Positions 5,088 through 6,267 of a stretch of DNA of 6,267 nt are shown here, piece by piece. The notes beneath the pieces are model-generated. The model did no database searches, had not been told where the DNA came from, and saw nothing but the letters and a program-made list of their open reading frames with translations. Positions within the stretch are counted from its first letter, which is position 1. Every line of letters begins with the position of its first letter. A program made the translations under genes and the position numbers. This DNA comes from Verrucomicrobiota bacterium (GTDB lineage: Bacteria > Verrucomicrobiota > Verrucomicrobiia > Limisphaerales > UBA9464): assembly GCA_025354845.1 (NCBI GenBank), contig JANXMD010000246.1:1-6267 (forward strand). The letters run 5' to 3'.

Positions 5088-5924
5088 GTGGCTGCGACCG
5101 TTTCCTCCTCCGCTCTCTGGCGTTCCCTGAATCAGCGGGACCACCTGTTTCTCATCGCGGGTCCCTGCGTGATCGAGAGCGAATCGCTCTGCCTTCAGAT
5201 CGCGCGCCGGATGAAGACGGTCTGCGCCCGACTGGGCGTGACCTACATCTTCAAAGCCAGCTTCGACAAAGCGAACCGCTCGTCGGGCGCCTCGTTCCGC
5301 GGCCCCGGCATCGAGGAAGGTCTTGCTGTCCTGGCGCGGATCCGCGCGCGGGTCGGAGTTCCGGTGCTCACCGACGTCCACAGCGAGGAGCAGGCCGAAA
5401 TCGCCGCGCAAACGGTGGACATCCTCCAGATCCCCGCCTTCCTGTGCCGGCAGACCGACCTAATCCGGACCGCAGTCGAGACCGGAGCCATCGTAAACGT
5501 CAAGAAGGGCCAGTTCCTCGCACCACTCGACATGACCCAGGTGGTGCGCAAGGCGAACGAAGCGGCCCCGAAAGGTAAAGCGAAGATCTTGGTCACCGAG
5601 CGCGGGACCACCTTCGGCTACAACAACCTGGTCGCCGACATGCGATCCCTCCCGATTCTGTCCAGCCTCGGGGTGCCGGTGGTCTTTGACGCCACCCATT
5701 CGGTCCAGCTTCCCGGGGCCGGTGGCGATTCCTCGGGCGGCCAGCGGGAATTCGCCCCGGTGCTCGCCCGCTGCGCCATCGTGGCCGGGGCCGACGGCCT
5801 CTTCGTGGAGACCCACCCGAACCCAGACCAGGCGCTCAGCGACGGGCCAAACATGATCCCCCTCGCCGACCTACCGAAACACCTCGCCCAGTGGGTCGCG
5901 CTGCGGCGAATCGTGCGGAAATGA
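5088..5924 (+). CDS. kdsA: 3-deoxy-8-phosphooctulonate synthase (KDO-8-phosphate synthase), metal-dependent class
   Basis: Condenses phosphoenolpyruvate with arabinose 5-phosphate to KDO-8-phosphate, the committed step to the KDO sugar of LPS inner core; cytoplasmic. The product is 278 aa, the normal family length. Motifs: LIAGPCVIESE (22-32), FKASFDKANRSS (55-66), RGPGIEEGL (71-79), VLTDVH (93-98), QIPAFLCRQTDL (114-125), NVKKGQFLAP (137-146), ERGTTFGYNNLV (171-182), FDATHSVQLPG (200-210), GGQREF (217-222), ETHPNPDQALSDGPN (241-255). The metal ligands of the metal-dependent class are all present: C27, H204, E241 and D252; enzymes like that of E. coli have Asn in place of this Cys. GTG 5088 is chosen because the domain begins soon after it, although the first 15 residues are variable. 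There is no clear Shine-Dalgarno. The stop overlaps or closely precedes the next gene. Confidence 0.97.
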   Translation: MAATVSSSALWRSLNQRDHLFLIAGPCVIESESLCLQIARRMKTVCARLGVTYIFKASFDKANRSSGASFRGPGIEEGLAVLARIRARVGVPVLTDVHSEEQAEIAAQTVDILQIPAFLCRQTDLIRTAVETGAIVNVKKGQFLAPLDMTQVVRKANEAAPKGKAKILVTERGTTFGYNNLVADMRSLPILSSLGVPVVFDATHSVQLPGAGGDSSGGQREFAPVLARCAIVAGADGLFVETHPNPDQALSDGPNMIPLADLPKHLAQWVALRRIVRK

Positions 5925-5986
5925 ATGCCTTCCAGCGCGGGTCCGTCTTGACCTTCGTCCACATCAGTTTCAGAACTTTCCCATCC

Positions 5987-6267
5987 ATGAGCCGGCTGTC
6001 CCTGTTTCTACCCCTTTCCGCCCTGGTCGCCACCCTGTTCGCCTGCGTTCCGCTTTCCCACGCCGCGGACGCCAAAGCCCCCGACAAGGCCGCGGCCAGC
6101 ACGAACAAGGCACCCGAGGTTTCCGTCTTCGTGGACAAGCGCCTCGAAGACGCCGTCCGCCAGCAGGTCTTCGCCAAACGCTACACGAATTCCCCGATCA
6201 CCGCGGCCGATGTGGTGAGCGTCTCCACCGTCAACGCCAACGGACGCGGCATCACCGATCTCCGCGG
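5987..6267 (+). CDS. Exported leucine-rich-repeat (internalin-like) protein, 5' part only
   Basis: The gene runs off the window; 93 codons are visible. Residues 1-26 form a signal peptide (MSRLSLFLPLSALVATLFAC, then VPLSHA) with likely cleavage SHA-ADA. C20 sits in LFAC, a poor lipobox, so a lipoprotein is less likely. A low-complexity Ala/Lys/Asp linker (27-44) follows. Residues about 47-93 (FVDKRLEDAVRQQVF, ITAADV, GRGITDLR) match the cap region that precedes leucine-rich repeats in internalin-type and many verrucomicrobial LRR proteins: F-x-D-x-x-L-E-x-A-V-R, then I-T-x-x-D-[VL], then G-x-G-I-T-D-L. The repeats would begin just past the edge. The start is uncertain: ATG 5987 gives a clean signal peptide, but the frame is open to ATG 5921, which overlaps the kdsA stop (ATGA) and would add 22 residues. 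No Shine-Dalgarno precedes either. Function is probably adhesion or protein binding, unproven. Confidence 0.75.
   Translation, partial: MSRLSLFLPLSALVATLFACVPLSHAADAKAPDKAAASTNKAPEVSVFVDKRLEDAVRQQVFAKRYTNSPITAADVVSVSTVNANGRGITDLR

Noticed and set aside
1..6267. Search for tRNA, rRNA, CRISPR, IS ends or defence and toxin-antitoxin genes
   Set aside because: No cloverleaf-like element, spaced direct repeats, transposase motif or toxin-antitoxin pair was seen by eye; base composition and codon style look uniform throughout, with no sign of recent transfer.

Overview
The window is a GC-rich, gene-dense stretch of a Gram-negative-type bacterial chromosome, with every gene I can support on the + strand. 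The combination of a short TPR protein of a type I associate with Verrucomicrobiota, a psd-pssA pair encoding a short-form phosphatidylserine decarboxylase, a KDO-8-phosphate synthase (so the cell should make lipopolysaccharide), a secreted Gly-rich Spy-like protein and an exported leucine-rich-repeat protein suggests Verrucomicrobiota or a PVC-group relative. That assignment is inference from protein style. There is no rRNA, tRNA, mobile element or CRISPR array here.

Layout. 1-96: the C-terminal tail of a class IV (branched-chain or D-amino acid type) aminotransferase. 112-903: an exported protein with a two-CxxC zinc ribbon and a helical, TPR-like C-terminal half. 942-1283: a DUF952 protein. 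1338-1868: a small TPR protein. 1926-4186: a compact three-gene unit, psd (phosphatidylserine decarboxylase), pssA (CDP-diacylglycerol-serine O-phosphatidyltransferase; its start codon overlaps the psd stop) and a LysE/RhtB-like membrane transporter 15 bases later. 4187-4386: a 200-base intergenic region. 4387-4923: a secreted Spy/CpxP-like protein with Gly-rich arms on both sides of a helical core. 4924-5087: an intergenic region with a strong hairpin that probably ends the preceding transcript, followed by a palindrome-rich leader. 5088-5924: kdsA of the metal-dependent class. 5921 or 5987 to the window edge: the 5' end of an exported leucine-rich-repeat protein.

How they work together. PssA makes phosphatidylserine from CDP-diacylglycerol and serine, and Psd decarboxylates it to phosphatidylethanolamine, so the central operon holds the whole PE branch of phospholipid synthesis. 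KdsA makes the KDO-8-phosphate precursor for the inner core of LPS. Most of the remaining genes are exported or membrane proteins, so the window has an envelope flavour, though no single pathway ties all the genes together.

I did not find a convincing undescribed system. The points most worth a second look are a His at the usual catalytic-Asp position of Psd (SPAHG instead of SPADG), a possible leaderless psd transcript, the RGG-containing secreted Spy-like protein that lacks metal-ligand residues, the exported zinc ribbon, and the start-site ambiguity of the LRR gene.
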